A stretch of DNA of 64,000 nt from Brachybacterium ginsengisoli (GTDB lineage Bacteria; Actinomycetota; Actinomycetes; Actinomycetales; Dermabacteraceae). The DNA lies in contig NZ_CP023564.1 of NCBI RefSeq assembly GCF_002407065.1, forward strand, positions 496,001-560,000, read 5' to 3'. Position numbers and translations under genes: made by a program. Position 1 is the stretch's first letter. Each line of letters begins with the position of its first letter. The notes under the pieces are model-generated. The model made no database searches and was not told where the DNA came from. It was given only the letters and a program-made list of their open reading frames with translations. Shown in pieces: positions 1 to 13,483 of the stretch.

Positions 1-953
1 GCCAGCGCCCACTCGAAGGAGTCGGCCACGCCGTCGGAGACCGGCAGCAGGTTGTAGGGGCCGGACTGGAACAGGGCGAGCTTGCCCTGGGTGAACAGGT
101 CGCGGGTGAAGTCGCCGTTCTCGTTGGTGTCCGCGGCGCTCGGGGCGATGTTCTGGACGTTGATGAGGTCCGCCATGTACTGGAAGGCCTCGATGCCCTC
201 GGGGGAGGCGAAGACGTACTTGTCGTCCTTCTGCCACTCGGCGCCGTTGGCGGCCAGCATCGGGCCGATGATCGCCTGGCGGTCGGCCTGGGAGTTGATG
301 CCGAACTGCTCGCGGGAGTCGACCTCGAAGCCGTCCTCGCCCGGGTGCTTGCCGGCGCCGTCGAGGGTCAGGGCGGCCCCGGCCTCGCGCAGGGTGTCCG
401 AGTCCGCTCTCGGGTCGAAGGCGAGGGTCGACGGGTCCACGCCCGCCTCCTCGACCAGGGCCTTGTTGTAGAACAGGGCGATCGAGTCCCAGATCTGGGG
501 CACGCCCCAGAGGCCGCCGTCGCGCGTGTAGAGGTCCACCACGGACTTCTCCCACTGCGCGGCGCCGTCGGGGACCACCTCGTTGATGTCCAGCAGCGCC
601 TCGGAGTCCTTCAGCTGGATGTAGTTCGCGGAGTTCATCCAGTACACGTCCGCCGCGTCACCGCTGGCGACGTCGAGCGGCAGGCGGGTCCAGTAGTCGG
701 CCCACGGCACCACGTCGATCGTGACGTTCCAGCCGGTCTTCTCGGTGAAGGCGGTGAACGACTCCTCGTAGGCGGCCACGGCGTTCTCGTCCCAGAGGCG
801 GAAGGTCAGCGAGCCCTTGTCACCCCCCGTGCTGCCGCCGGCGTCGCTGCCGCCGGAGCCGCCGGAGGTGTCCGACGAGGGCGAGCAGGCCGCAGCGGTG
901 CCGAGCAGGCCGGCCGCGGCGAAGGAGGAGAGGAGGGTACGGCGGTTCAGCAC
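1..953 (-). CDS. Sugar ABC transporter substrate-binding lipoprotein (partial)
   Basis: Extracellular solute-binding protein (family 1) that captures a sugar for the two permeases encoded just upstream in the same direction. The GTG at 951-953 is chosen because GGAAGGA lies 7 nt before it. The N-terminus reads VLNRRTLLSSFAAAGLLGTA and then AAC, so a twin-arginine-like, hydrophobic signal ends at Cys23, followed by a Ser/Gly linker. The mature part begins LTFRLWDENAVAAYEESF and continues with DINEVVPDGAAQW and GGLWGVPQIWDSIALFYN, typical of sugar-binding proteins. The C-terminus is cut by the window edge. The permeases end about 200 nt upstream, with a palindromic repeat in between. No ATPase gene is visible; actinobacterial sugar importers often share an MsiK-type ATPase. 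The substrate cannot be read from sequence. Confidence 0.9.
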   Translation of the reverse strand, partial: MLNRRTLLSSFAAAGLLGTAAACSPSSDTSGGSGGSDAGGSTGGDKGSLTFRLWDENAVAAYEESFTAFTEKTGWNVTIDVVPWADYWTRLPLDVASGDAADVYWMNSANYIQLKDSEALLDINEVVPDGAAQWEKSVVDLYTRDGGLWGVPQIWDSIALFYNKALVEEAGVDPSTLAFDPRADSDTLREAGAALTLDGAGKHPGEDGFEVDSREQFGINSQADRQAIIGPMLAANGAEWQKDDKYVFASPEGIEAFQYMADLINVQNIAPSAADTNENGDFTRDLFTQGKLALFQSGPYNLLPVSDGVADSFEWAL

Positions 954-1070
954 GGTGATGTCCTTCCGGGAGCACGAGTCCTCCCAGTATCGTCCGTCGG
1001 CCGAGGTTCCGGGGCGCCATATGACCTCCGGTGACACCGCGCCCTCACCCCCGGGCCCACGCCCCGTCGT

Positions 1071-1124
1071 GAGAGTGACAGACCTGGGGGAATGGCTGGC
1101 CCGTTCGCCCGTGTTCGTGACTCC
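1071..1124. repeat. Palindromic intergenic repeat, copy A
   Basis: Imperfect inverted repeat. The left arm is GTGACAGACCTGGGGGA and the reverse complement of the right arm is GGAGTCACGAACACGGGC. It belongs to the same family as the copies near 7.5 and 8.8 kb. It sits inside the sugar ABC operon, between the second permease and the binding protein, where a stem-loop could attenuate or stabilise parts of the transcript. Confidence 0.7.
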
Positions 1125-1155
1125 GGCTGGGCTGGGTGGGGCTGGTCCGGGCCGC

Positions 1156-2049
1156 TCAGCGCAGGGTCGCGTCGCCCACCGAGCGGGTGATCTGCTTCTG
1201 GAAGACCACCATGAGCAGCACCAGCGGCAGCATCGCGAGCGTGGTCCCCGCCATCACCAGGGTCCAGTTGTTGTTGTACTGCGACTGCAGCGCCGAGGTC
1301 GCGACCGTGATGACCCGCCATTCGGGGCCGGAGGTGATCACCATCGGCCACATGAAGTTGTTCCAGTGCGTCACCACGGTGATCAGCACCAGGGTGACGA
1401 TGATCGGCCGGTTCAGCGGCACCACCAGGTGCCACAGCAGGCGCAGGGTGCCGGCGCCGTCGATCCGCATCGCATCCATCAGCTCGCCGGGCACGCCGCG
1501 GAAGTTCTCCCGCAGCAGGAAGATCGCGTACGGGGAGCCGAGCACGAAGGGGAGGATCAGCGCCCAGAACGTGTTGCGCAGCCCCACCTCGCTCATCATC
1601 AGGTACAGCGGCACCACCACGACCACCTGCGGCACCATCAGCGTCGCGATGTACACCCAGAACAGCAGGTCACGGCCGGGGAAGCGGAGCTGTGCGAAGG
1701 CATAGGCGGCGAGCACCGAGAACACCATCTGACCCACCAGGATCACCGCGACCATCTGCACGGTCACCACCACCGGGGTCACGAAGCCGTCCGGCCCGGC
1801 CTCCGGGGAGAACAGGGCCAGGAAGCTGTCCAGCACCGGCGGCGCGGGGACGGACAGCGGGCCCTGCTGGGCGAACTGCTGCGTGGAGGTGAAGGCCGTC
1901 ATCACCGAGACCAGGAACGGACCCAGGGTGAGCACGGCCGCGACGGCCAGCACCAGGTAGGTCGCGGCGTGGGCAAGGAGGCGCCGGGCCAGGAGCGGCC
2001 CGGTCAGCGGGCGGCGACGGCGCGGGGGAGCCGGATTCTCGGTGGTCAT
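1156..2049 (-). CDS. Carbohydrate ABC transporter permease (MalG type)
   Basis: Inner-membrane permease of 297 residues, second of a sugar importer pair. It begins MTTENPAPPRRRRPLTGP, with a basic cytoplasmic N-terminus, then shows about six hydrophobic segments. The EAA-loop region that docks the ATPase reads DAMRIDGAGTLRLLWHLVV followed by PLNRP; the canonical EAA is replaced by DAM. It follows the MalF-type gene after 11 nt and has GAGGAG just before the ATG, so the two are co-transcribed. The substrate-binding protein gene follows after about 200 nt. Confidence 0.93.
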   Translation of the reverse strand: MTTENPAPPRRRRPLTGPLLARRLLAHAATYLVLAVAAVLTLGPFLVSVMTAFTSTQQFAQQGPLSVPAPPVLDSFLALFSPEAGPDGFVTPVVVTVQMVAVILVGQMVFSVLAAYAFAQLRFPGRDLLFWVYIATLMVPQVVVVVPLYLMMSEVGLRNTFWALILPFVLGSPYAIFLLRENFRGVPGELMDAMRIDGAGTLRLLWHLVVPLNRPIIVTLVLITVVTHWNNFMWPMVITSGPEWRVITVATSALQSQYNNNWTLVMAGTTLAMLPLVLLMVVFQKQITRSVGDATLR

Positions 2050-2060
2050 CTCGTCTCCTC

Positions 2061-2924
2061 TCAGCTCAGGTCGTAGGTGATGCGGCGGGAGAACCAGCGC
2101 TGCTGCGCCAGCGTGATCACCACCAGCAGGAGGAACAGGATCACGGCGACGGCGCTCGCCCGGCCCAGGCGGCTGCTCACGAACGCCTCGTGGTAGATCA
2201 GCGAGGCGATCACCTCGGTGCGGTGCTGGGGCCCGCCGCCGGTGAGGGCGAAGACCATGTCGAACACCTGGAAGCTCGCCACCACCTGGGTGACCGCGAG
2301 GAAGAAGGTGGTGGGGCGCAGCAGCGGGATCGTCATGTAGAGCATCGACTGCCACGGGGCGGCGCCGTCGATCCGCGCCGCCTCGTAGATCGAGCCGGGG
2401 ATCCGGGTCAGCCCCGCCTGGAAGAACAGCGAGATGTAGCCGACGTTCTGCCAGATCGCCACGAACGCCACCGCGGGCAGCGCCAGCGACGGATCGGTGA
2501 GCCACTCGACGCGCACGCCCAGGATCTGGTTCAGGGCGCCGACGGAGGGCTGGAAGATCCACTTCCACACCACGCCCAGAGCCAGCGGCGCGCACACCCA
2601 CGGGATCACCACGATGACCCGCACGATCGCCGATCCCGGCAGGGCCCGCACCAGCTGGGTCGCGAGCATCAGGCCCAGCGCCAGCGAGAGCGGCACGGAG
2701 ATCAGCGTGAACAGCGCGGTGACCAGCAGCGAGTTCAGCAGCGCCCCGTCGGACAGCAGCCCCTGATAGTTCTCCAGGCCGATGAACTGCCGCGAGCCCA
2801 GCAGGTCCCAGCGGAACAGGGAGACCACGAACGCGAGGACGACGGGCAGGATCAGGAAGGCCGCGACGCCGATCAGGCTGGGGGCGACGAGCAGCCACCC
2901 CAGCAGGGGGCGACGGGAGTTCAT
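2061..2924 (-). CDS. Carbohydrate ABC transporter permease (MalF/UgpA type)
   Basis: First membrane subunit of the sugar importer, 287 residues. The N-terminus is MNSRRPLLGWLLVAPSLIGV, and the classic early motif FIGLENYQGLL lies near residue 50. The EAA loop is EAARIDGAAPWQSMLYMTIP followed by LLRP, which fits the family well. A strong GGAGGGAG precedes the ATG at 2922-2924. It heads the minus-strand group permease-permease-binding protein. No sugar regulator or glycosidase is adjacent inside this window, so the substrate is open. Confidence 0.94.
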   Translation of the reverse strand: MNSRRPLLGWLLVAPSLIGVAAFLILPVVLAFVVSLFRWDLLGSRQFIGLENYQGLLSDGALLNSLLVTALFTLISVPLSLALGLMLATQLVRALPGSAIVRVIVVIPWVCAPLALGVVWKWIFQPSVGALNQILGVRVEWLTDPSLALPAVAFVAIWQNVGYISLFFQAGLTRIPGSIYEAARIDGAAPWQSMLYMTIPLLRPTTFFLAVTQVVASFQVFDMVFALTGGGPQHRTEVIASLIYHEAFVSSRLGRASAVAVILFLLLVVITLAQQRWFSRRITYDLS

Positions 2925-3005
2925 GCCGCTCCCTCCGGGGGACGGGTCGCGAAGGCATCCATCGGATCAACCTATAGCAGGTCGGGGCCCTTCCCGACGC
3001 GTCTG

Positions 3006-3848
3006 TCAGAGGGTGGCCGGTGCCCCGAGCATCGAGAGCAGCTGCAGCTTCTCGTGGCTCTCGCTGCCGGGCCGGGCGGTGTAGACCAGCAGCGCCTGCG
3101 AGCTGCCGGGATCGTGCAGCGACTGGCAGTCCAGCTCGAGCGGACCCACCTCGGGGTGGAGGAAGTGCTTCACCTCCCGCGGCCGCAGCCCCACCTCCTG
3201 CCGCGCCCACAGCTCGCGGAACTCCTCGCTGCGGGCGGTGAGATCCTCGGCCAGGTGCGCGGCGCGGGAGCTCGGACCGCGGCGGGTCGCGACCTCGCGC
3301 AGCCCAGAGGCCCACAGCCGGGACAGGAACCCGTGATCGGCGGGATCGTAGAGGTCGCGCGCGCCGGGATCGGTGAACCAGCGGTACCCGATGGCGCGGG
3401 AGGGGCCGGTGAGGGCGGTGAGGTCGCCGGTCAGGGCGATGCCGGGCGGGGTCTGGCGGAGGGTCTCGCCGAGCTCCGTGATGATCTCCGCCGGGGTGTC
3501 CTGCAGACGGTCCAGGATCCGCATCAGGCCGGGGCCGATGTGCTCGCCGCCGCCCTCGCGCTCGGGCGGGCGGTGACCGGCCAGCAGGAACAGATGGTCG
3601 CGCTCGTCGCGGGTGAGGTGGAGGCCCTGCGCGATCGAGACCAGCATCTGCTCGGAGGGCTGCGGGCCGCGCCGCTGCTCGAGCCGGGAGAGGTAGTCGG
3701 CGGACATGTGGCACAGCGCCGCGAGCTCCTCGCGGCGCAGACCGCTGGTGCGTCGTCGGCCGCCGCGCGGGAGGCCGACGTCCTCCGGCTGGAGCGCCTC
3801 GCGGCGTCCGCGCAGGAAGACGGCCAGACCGTCCCGGTCGATGCTCAT
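3006..3848 (-). CDS. MmyB-like XRE-family transcriptional regulator
   Basis: DNA-binding regulator of 280 residues. The N-terminal third is an XRE helix-turn-helix ([20 protein letters not shown], then [13 protein letters not shown]). The rest matches the MmyB-like ligand-binding domain, with late motifs LYDPADHGF and [20 protein letters not shown]. The ATG at 3846-3848 has GGAGGGGGA upstream. It is divergent from a short-chain dehydrogenase. In actinobacteria this regulator family is commonly paired with such a dehydrogenase and is thought to bind a lipid-like ligand, so it probably controls its neighbour. The target ligand is unknown. Confidence 0.92.
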   Translation of the reverse strand: MSIDRDGLAVFLRGRREALQPEDVGLPRGGRRRTSGLRREELAALCHMSADYLSRLEQRRGPQPSEQMLVSIAQGLHLTRDERDHLFLLAGHRPPEREGGGEHIGPGLMRILDRLQDTPAEIITELGETLRQTPPGIALTGDLTALTGPSRAIGYRWFTDPGARDLYDPADHGFLSRLWASGLREVATRRGPSSRAAHLAEDLTARSEEFRELWARQEVGLRPREVKHFLHPEVGPLELDCQSLHDPGSSQALLVYTARPGSESHEKLQLLSMLGAPATL

Positions 3849-3970
3849 CGGATCCCCCTCCGTGTCGGCGCCTGAAGGCCGGTCGCTGCGGGCTGGTCGC
3901 TGCGGGCCGCATCCGGCGGCCCGGCCGCCGTGGCGGGGCCCGTCGGGCGAGATGTCTCCGCCCGGTCCTC

Positions 3971-3999
3971 TTTCTAGTCCGACGGCGGCGCGCAGGCAA
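3971..3999 (-). promoter_or_regulatory. Candidate promoter of the MmyB-like regulator
   Basis: On the minus strand, TTGCCT (3994-3999) and TAGAAA (3971-3976) are separated by 17 nt, a reasonable -35/-10 pair. It lies about 120 nt upstream of the regulator start. Confidence 0.4.
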
Positions 4000-4024
4000 C
4001 GGTCTGCGCCGCCGCAGCGTAGGA

Positions 4025-4042
4025 GCATCTATCCCTGGATGC
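4025..4042. promoter_or_regulatory. Inverted repeat GCATC-N8-GATGC between regulator and dehydrogenase
   Basis: A 5-bp dyad lies in the divergent intergenic region, close to where a dehydrogenase promoter would be expected. It is a candidate operator for the MmyB-like protein; short dyads also occur by chance in GC-rich DNA. Confidence 0.3.
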
Positions 4043-4113
4043 GGCACGTCGGGCGCTTCAGGCTGGATCCCGTTCACCCCGACCACCCCGTCGGCCCGAC
4101 CCGAGGAGCCCCC

Positions 4114-5055
4114 ATGGCCCGCACCGCCCCCGATCTCGCCCTTCCCGATCTCACCGGCCGCCGTGCCGTCGTCACCGGCGCCTCCGACGGCATCGGCGTG
4201 GTCATCGCCCGCCGCCTCGCCGCCGCCGGGGCGGAGGTGATCCTGCCGGTGCGGAACCCCGCCAAGGGTGAGCGCGCGGCCGACGGGATCCGCGCCGCGG
4301 TGCCCGGAGCGCAGGTGTCGCTGCGTGCGCTGGACCTCGCCTCGCTCGCCTCCGTCGGCGCCCTGGCCGCGACCCTCCAGGACGAGGGCGTGCCGATCCA
4401 CCACCTCATCGCGAACGCCGGCGTGATGACCCCGCCCGAGCGGCGCACCACCGAGGACGGCTTCGAGCTGCAGCTGGGTGCGAACCACCTCGGTCACGCC
4501 GCGCTGGTCGCCGCGCTGATGCCGCTGCTGCGCGATGCGGGGGCGACCGTCGCCTGGCAGATCAGCATCGCGGCCGCCCGGGGCGGGATCCACTGGGAGG
4601 ACCCCCAGCACGAGCGCTCCTACGACCCGATGCGCGCCTACAGCCAGTCGAAGATCGCGCTCGGCCTGCTCGGGCTCGAGCTCGACCGCCGCAGCCGGGC
4701 CGGCGGCTGGGGCGTGCGCAGCGGCCTGGCCCATCCCGGCGTCGCCCCCACCAATCTGCTGGCCGCCCAGCCCACGCTCGGCCGGTCGGCGGAGACCCCG
4801 TCCCGCCGGATCATCGGCGCGCTCTCGCGGCGCGGGATCCTCGTCGGCACCCCGGAGAGCGCGGCGCTGCCCGCACTGCTCGCCGCCACGTCCCCCGAGA
4901 CCGCCGGGGGCCGGCTCCACGGGCCGACGGGCCCCGGCCATGTGGGCGGCGGCCCCGGGCCGCAGACGCTCTACCGATCGCTGCGCAGCGCCGACGAGGC
5001 GCGTCGCGTGTGGGAGTGGACGCAGGAGCTGACGGGCGTGCCCTTCCCCCGGTGA
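4114..5055 (+). CDS. Short-chain dehydrogenase/reductase
   Basis: NAD(P)-dependent oxidoreductase of 313 residues. The cofactor loop TGASDGIG sits near residue 25, NAGV near residue 105, and the catalytic YSQSK near residue 175. The serine is provided by the segment [11 protein letters not shown]. The spacing and the C-terminal half resemble the retinol dehydrogenase or protochlorophyllide-reductase-like branch, which acts on hydrophobic alcohols and ketones; the substrate is not predictable. CCGAGGAG lies 5-8 nt before the ATG at 4114. It is divergent from the MmyB-like regulator and probably controlled by it. Confidence 0.92.
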   Translation: MARTAPDLALPDLTGRRAVVTGASDGIGVVIARRLAAAGAEVILPVRNPAKGERAADGIRAAVPGAQVSLRALDLASLASVGALAATLQDEGVPIHHLIANAGVMTPPERRTTEDGFELQLGANHLGHAALVAALMPLLRDAGATVAWQISIAAARGGIHWEDPQHERSYDPMRAYSQSKIALGLLGLELDRRSRAGGWGVRSGLAHPGVAPTNLLAAQPTLGRSAETPSRRIIGALSRRGILVGTPESAALPALLAATSPETAGGRLHGPTGPGHVGGGPGPQTLYRSLRSADEARRVWEWTQELTGVPFPR

Positions 5056-5101
5056 GCCCCGCTGAGCGGCGCGACGGGGCCCTGCGAGGGGGTGCCTGGA
5101 T

Positions 5102-5107
5102 TACGCT
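5102..5107 (+). promoter_or_regulatory. -10 element TACGCT, leaderless arrangement for nadE
   Basis: TACGCT ends 6 nt before the nadE ATG and no Shine-Dalgarno is present, so transcription is predicted to start at or next to the start codon. The same layout recurs before the ROK regulator, adenosine deaminase, HTH-MNT and GAP-family genes. Confidence 0.55.
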
Positions 5108-5113
5108 CGTTCC

Positions 5114-7477
<2,364 letters not shown>

Positions 7478-7494
7478 GCTCGGGGCGGCGGACC

Positions 7495-7556
7495 CGGGCG
7501 TGAGGGTGACGAACCGGGGCCTACGGCGACCTCTATCGCCCCTGTTCGTGACAACC
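7495..7556. repeat. Palindromic intergenic repeat, copy B
   Basis: A 62-bp unit starting CGGGCGTGAGGGTGACGAAC and ending CTGTTCGTGACAACC. The arms pair as GTGACGAACCGGGGC against GTCACGAACAGGGGC (reverse complement of the right arm). It lies between the convergent nadE and DUF559-like genes and may act as a bidirectional terminator. Confidence 0.8.
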
Positions 7557-7578
7557 GCGGGCCGGACCCAGGTGGGCT

Positions 7579-7640
7579 CGGGCGTGAGGGTGGCGAACCG
7601 GGGCCTACGGCGACCTCTATCGCCCCTGTTCGTGACAACC
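7579..7640. repeat. Palindromic intergenic repeat, copy C
   Basis: Identical to copy B over 62 bp except for one A-to-G change (TGACG to TGGCG), offset by 84 bp. The near-identity of the pair points to a recent duplication. Confidence 0.8.
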
Positions 7641-7669
7641 TCCAGGATCTCGTGCCCCCGGGGACCGTC

Positions 7670-8632
7670 TCAGGCGGCGGAGGCCTCGGGGCGCCAGCCT
7701 TGTCGTCTCAGCGCCTCCGCGATGCGCCGCACCCCTCGTCGGCACTGGTGGCGAAGGTCGGCGGCGACGGTCTGGAGCTCGACCCAGCCCTGTTCCTCAC
7801 GACTCTCGCGACGCCGGATGTCCTTGTCCTGCTGCTTCTTCGTGAGGTGGCTCGGGCCTTCGTGCTCGACGCACAGCCTCCAGTCGGGCCACGCGAGGTC
7901 GGGCTCGCCGAGATCGACGCCGTTCTCGCGGATGCGCACATTGAGCACTGGAGCCGGGAGTCCGGCGCGCATGGTGGCCAGGCGCAGGGCGGTCTCCGCC
8001 GGTGAATCGCTGCCCACTCGCACGAGATCGAGCGCCTCGCGGAGCCGAGGCCCGCCCGGGCTTCGAAACTCGTGGACGGCTGCGGTGAGCTGTGCCGGAG
8101 TCGCATGCGGGGCGGTCCTTCCGGCCTCCGCCCAGGGGCGAGGGATGCGCACCAGGTGGTCACCGATTGCCACGAGGTCGTCGAGGGAGAGCTCCCGGGC
8201 GAGATCGAGCCAGGTGCGGATCCTCCCGGTGACGCGGAGGTCGCTGATCGTGTCGATGTCGGAGTCGGGCAGCCGCTGCCGGGTCCAGAGCAGGATCGAG
8301 GTGTCGCGGTGCACGACGCCGTTCCCCGTCAGCTGGACCGGAGTGACCTTCGGACCGTCGAGCCACTCCTGTGACGAGGCGGGCAGCGGGAACTCCCAGT
8401 ACCGGGCCGCGCTGAGGCCCCGCGCCACCGCTCCTGGGACGGAGCGGGTCAGTGCGGTCAGCAGATCCGCCTCGGTGAGATCGACGTCGTCGCGGGCGTA
8501 GATGCCGTAGCCCAGCCGGCGCAGATCCTTCGAACGCAGCCGGTCGATGCTCACCCCGGCCTTCTTCGCCTCCGCGATCGTGAACACCGCGTGCGGCAAC
8601 GAGGGAGGGAGCGGAGCAGGTCGGCGAGGCAT
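7670..8632 (-). CDS. AbiEi-like/DUF559-type nuclease-fold protein
   Basis: 320-residue protein of a type common in actinobacteria and usually annotated as hypothetical. Residues 1-90 resemble the helix-turn-helix start of AbiEi antitoxin-like proteins (FTIAEAKKAGVSIDRLRSK, YGIYARDDV). The C-terminal 100 residues look like a Vsr/PD-(D/E)xK fold: SPAETALRLATMRAGLPAP, GEPDLAWPDW, LCVEHEGPSHLTKKQQ and EEQGWVELQ, giving acidic residues in the expected order. Whether it cuts DNA is unknown. The minus-strand ATG at 8632 has no clear Shine-Dalgarno; CACGAT lies 6 nt upstream. Repeat pairs lie on both sides. It has no AbiEii toxin partner next to it. Confidence 0.75.
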   Translation of the reverse strand: MPRRPAPLPPSLPHAVFTIAEAKKAGVSIDRLRSKDLRRLGYGIYARDDVDLTEADLLTALTRSVPGAVARGLSAARYWEFPLPASSQEWLDGPKVTPVQLTGNGVVHRDTSILLWTRQRLPDSDIDTISDLRVTGRIRTWLDLARELSLDDLVAIGDHLVRIPRPWAEAGRTAPHATPAQLTAAVHEFRSPGGPRLREALDLVRVGSDSPAETALRLATMRAGLPAPVLNVRIRENGVDLGEPDLAWPDWRLCVEHEGPSHLTKKQQDKDIRRRESREEQGWVELQTVAADLRHQCRRGVRRIAEALRRQGWRPEASAA

Positions 8633-8786
8633 GACGTCATCGTGGGGGAAAGACGCGACGAGGACCCTCGATCATCCACAGTGCCGTGGTCCTGGCGCCG
8701 GTGGCCTCTCCTCCACAAGGGCGAGGCCGCCAGCGCCTCGCCGGCGTGGGTGAAGGAGCGCTCTGCGTCATCGTGCGCGTCCCGTT

Positions 8787-8843
8787 CGGAGTCACAGACG
8801 TGGGCGATTGGGCGCCGGATAGCCCAATGTTCGTGACTCCGGT
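8787..8843. repeat. Palindromic intergenic repeat, copy D
   Basis: The left arm GGAGTCACAGACGTGGGCGA pairs imperfectly with the right arm, whose reverse complement is GGAGTCACGAACATTGGGCT. It is diverged from B and C but has the same arm core and spacing. Confidence 0.7.
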
Positions 8844-8888
8844 GCCGGGGAGAGCGCTGGCGAGGACGCCAGGTGGCGGTTTCGAGGC

Positions 8889-8945
8889 GTGAGAGTGACA
8901 GATGTGGGCGAATGAGCGCCGGATGGCCCCCTGTTCGTGACTCCG
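8889..8945. repeat. Palindromic intergenic repeat, copy E
   Basis: Begins GTGAGAGTGACAGATGTGGG and ends CCCTGTTCGTGACTCC. It is closest to copies A and D and lies about 100 bp after D in the same orientation. Confidence 0.7.
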
Positions 8946-9125
8946 GGCGCGGGAGCGGGACACGATCTCCTCCCCGGCGGCCCCGCGGAGGGTACGCCGC
9001 TGCCGCGCCCGCCGCGATCGCGGCGCGCCCGAGCCCGTGTTGTGCTGGTCACGCCCTCGCGGCGCGCTGACCTGGGAGCTTGTCTCGCATGCCGAGGCCG
9101 CTGGGGCCAGGACCAGGCATTTTCG

Positions 9126-9131
9126 TAGACT
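9126..9131 (+). promoter_or_regulatory. -10 element TAGACT upstream of lysC
   Basis: TAGACT is followed 7 nt later by an in-frame GTG (9139-9141) that stays open into lysC 87 codons further on. It could drive a 260-nt leader or a leaderless, N-terminally extended aspartokinase. No good -35 was found at the usual distance. Confidence 0.4.
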
Positions 9132-9399
9132 GGCTGCCGTGCCTGCGCGTCACCCTCGGGTCCGGCTCGGATCCGACGAGGGCCGCCGCGCCGGGCGTGA
9201 GCACGCACGACCATCCGGTCCGTCGGCACGTCACGACGCCGCCTCGGCGGCGGCGCGGTCTGCCCCGGCGGCGCCGAGGCCCTCACCACCCGGTGCGGCC
9301 CGCATCATCCGCAGGACCGGCTCCACCCGACACGACCCGCACGACCCGCAGCGCCCCGCACGATCCCGCACCGTCCTCGACAGTCAAAGGAACCCGCAC

Positions 9400-11882
<2,483 letters not shown>

Positions 11883-11901
11883 CCGGTGAAGGAGAACTCC
11901 G

Positions 11902-12738
11902 ATGACACTCGATGCTGCCAGCGCACCCCATGGACCGGGAACGGGCCCCACGCCGCTGTCATCGTTGTTCTCCGATCGGGTCGGCGAGGAGCTCTCCGAT
12001 GGTGGTGCCGTGGCGGCGGGCGTGGACCCGCTGGCCCAGGTGCTGCGCACGCTGGACGGGATCTCCGCGACGGAGCTCGCGGCCAGCCCGGGCGGCAGGG
12101 CGCTGATCGACACCTCGCTGGGCGGCCCGCCGGAGGATGAGGGCACGGCCGACCAGTCGGCGGCCTCCACCCGTCGCGAGGAGATCCTGGACTCCGCCTC
12201 GGCGCTGTTCGCCGAGCGCGGCTATCACGGCTCCAGCCTGCGGGACATCTCCCGGCGGGTGGGCATCTCGCATCCGGGGATGCTGCATCACTTCTCCTCC
12301 AAGGGGGCGCTGCTGAACGCGGTCATCGACCGCCTCGAGGCGCATGCGCAGGGCCTGCTGGACTCCGTCGAGGTGCTGCAGACCTCGCCGCAGTCGCTGA
12401 TCGCCGCGCTCACGGGGCCCTGGGACCCGCGCCAGCACTCCATGGCGCTGCTGGCCACGCTCTCCGCCGAGGTGGTGAACCCGGATCATCCGGGGCGGTT
12501 CCGCATCGCGCGGCTCCGGCTCGTGCACGAGTACGTGCTCGAGCAGGTGCTGACGGGACTGGCGGAGAACGATTGCCTGGTCCCGAAGGCGGATCCGAAG
12601 TTCCTGGCCAGGACCCTGTTCTCGCTGCTGATGAGCCTGACGGTGCGCGAGCGCACGGTGCGTGAGCTGCAGAAGACGGCCGACGGCGACCCTGCGGCCG
12701 ACGTGCGGGCGTTCGTGGAGCAGCTCATCTCGGAGTGA
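11902..12738 (+). CDS. TetR-family regulator downstream of lysC-asd
   Basis: 278-residue repressor-type protein. The TetR helix-turn-helix is unusually far in, at about residues 93-140 (RREEILDSASALFAERGYHG, SSLRDISRRVGISHPGMLHH). A 90-residue N-terminal extension contains LAQVLRTLDGISATELAAS. The C-terminal part is a helical ligand-binding domain. AAGGAG precedes the ATG, which lies 19 nt after asd, so it is probably read with the aspartate-family operon. The ligand and target are not evident; local autoregulation is possible. Confidence 0.88.
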   Translation: MTLDAASAPHGPGTGPTPLSSLFSDRVGEELSDGGAVAAGVDPLAQVLRTLDGISATELAASPGGRALIDTSLGGPPEDEGTADQSAASTRREEILDSASALFAERGYHGSSLRDISRRVGISHPGMLHHFSSKGALLNAVIDRLEAHAQGLLDSVEVLQTSPQSLIAALTGPWDPRQHSMALLATLSAEVVNPDHPGRFRIARLRLVHEYVLEQVLTGLAENDCLVPKADPKFLARTLFSLLMSLTVRERTVRELQKTADGDPAADVRAFVEQLISE

Positions 12739-12798
12739 GCCCGAAGTGAGCCCGGCGGGGGCCCTGGACTTCTTGTCCCCCGGGCGCGAACCGGTCGG

Positions 12799-12804
12799 TA
12801 GACT
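12799..12804 (+). promoter_or_regulatory. -10 element TAGACT before the PRC-like gene
   Basis: TAGACT lies 31 nt before the ATG, with TTGTCC at 12773-12778 as a poorly spaced -35 (20 nt). It is the same hexamer as at 9126. Confidence 0.4.
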
Positions 12805-12835
12805 CGGGCGTTGTGATCGCCTGCGGAGAGCCCCG

Positions 12836-13483
12836 ATGAGCCCCGGCGCGATGCCCGAGGTCGAGGGCGGCGCCGAGGGGTCTTCGCGATCCGTCGGCAC
12901 CTCCGGGGCAGGTCCCCGCGATGCCGCGTTCGTGGAGCGCCGACGGCGCCTGCTGGCCCTGGCCGGGCTGACGGTCCACGGCAGCGACGGTCGGACCGTG
13001 GGCCGGGTGCGGGACATCTATCTCGAGGACGCCACCGGCGAGCTGGCGGCGATCACCGTGATGCCCCGGCAGCTCAGCGCCCGCAGCGTGCTGATCCCCG
13101 CCGCGGCGATCGCCTCGCTTCCCGAGGTGCCTCCCGTCGAACCGGCCGACGACTCCTCGGCGAGCGTGATCCCCTCGAGCGAAGCCCCCGTCGCCCCGGC
13201 CGAGGCCTCCGTCGTCCCGTCCGGCACCGAGGACTCCGGCCGCCCGGCGGCCCCCGCCGTCGTGCCCACCGGGCGGACGGCACCGGCTCCCACGGATGCC
13301 GCTCCGCGCTCCGCCGACGACCACGACGCCGACCACGACGACGACCACGCGGTCCACCTCCTCGTCGACACCCGCACGGCGAAGGCCGGCACCAGCCCGC
13401 CGCAGACCCTGCACGTCACGCCCCAGGACCTGCACGAGGCGTCGGCCGCACTCCACCTCACCGAGCGGTCCGATCGCGGATGA
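12836..13483 (+). CDS. PRC-barrel-like hypothetical protein
   Basis: 215 residues. The segment near residues 43-85 (LLALAGLTVHGSDGRTVGRV, RDIYLEDATGELAAITVMP) reads like a PRC-barrel: a small beta domain of photosynthetic reaction centre H subunits and RimM. The rest is low complexity, rich in Ala, Pro, Asp and His (DDHDADHDDDHAVH near residue 165). GGAG lies 7 nt before the ATG. The stop overlaps the next start (ATGA), so it is translationally coupled to a glycosyltransferase. No signal peptide is seen. Its function is unknown. Confidence 0.7.
   Translation: MSPGAMPEVEGGAEGSSRSVGTSGAGPRDAAFVERRRRLLALAGLTVHGSDGRTVGRVRDIYLEDATGELAAITVMPRQLSARSVLIPAAAIASLPEVPPVEPADDSSASVIPSSEAPVAPAEASVVPSGTEDSGRPAAPAVVPTGRTAPAPTDAAPRSADDHDADHDDDHAVHLLVDTRTAKAGTSPPQTLHVTPQDLHEASAALHLTERSDRG

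Larger units (their letters stand above)
8633..9399. other. 767-bp intergenic region between the DUF559-like gene and lysC
   Basis: It holds palindromic repeats D and E, a GC-rich stretch without recognisable features (about 8946-9120), a -10-like TAGACT at 9126-9131, and a 260-nt segment that is open in the lysC frame. No RNA gene, T-box or lysine riboswitch was recognised. Confidence 0.6.

Noticed and set aside
1156-4941. A 1261-codon minus-strand reading frame
   Set aside because: Only the last 297 codons (the permease) are real; the rest runs antisense to the MmyB regulator and dehydrogenase and has Arg/Pro/Gly/Ala shadow composition.
9132-9399. Lysine riboswitch or T-box upstream of lysC
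   Set aside because: No conserved helices or specifier-like elements were recognised; only an open frame and GC-rich sequence.
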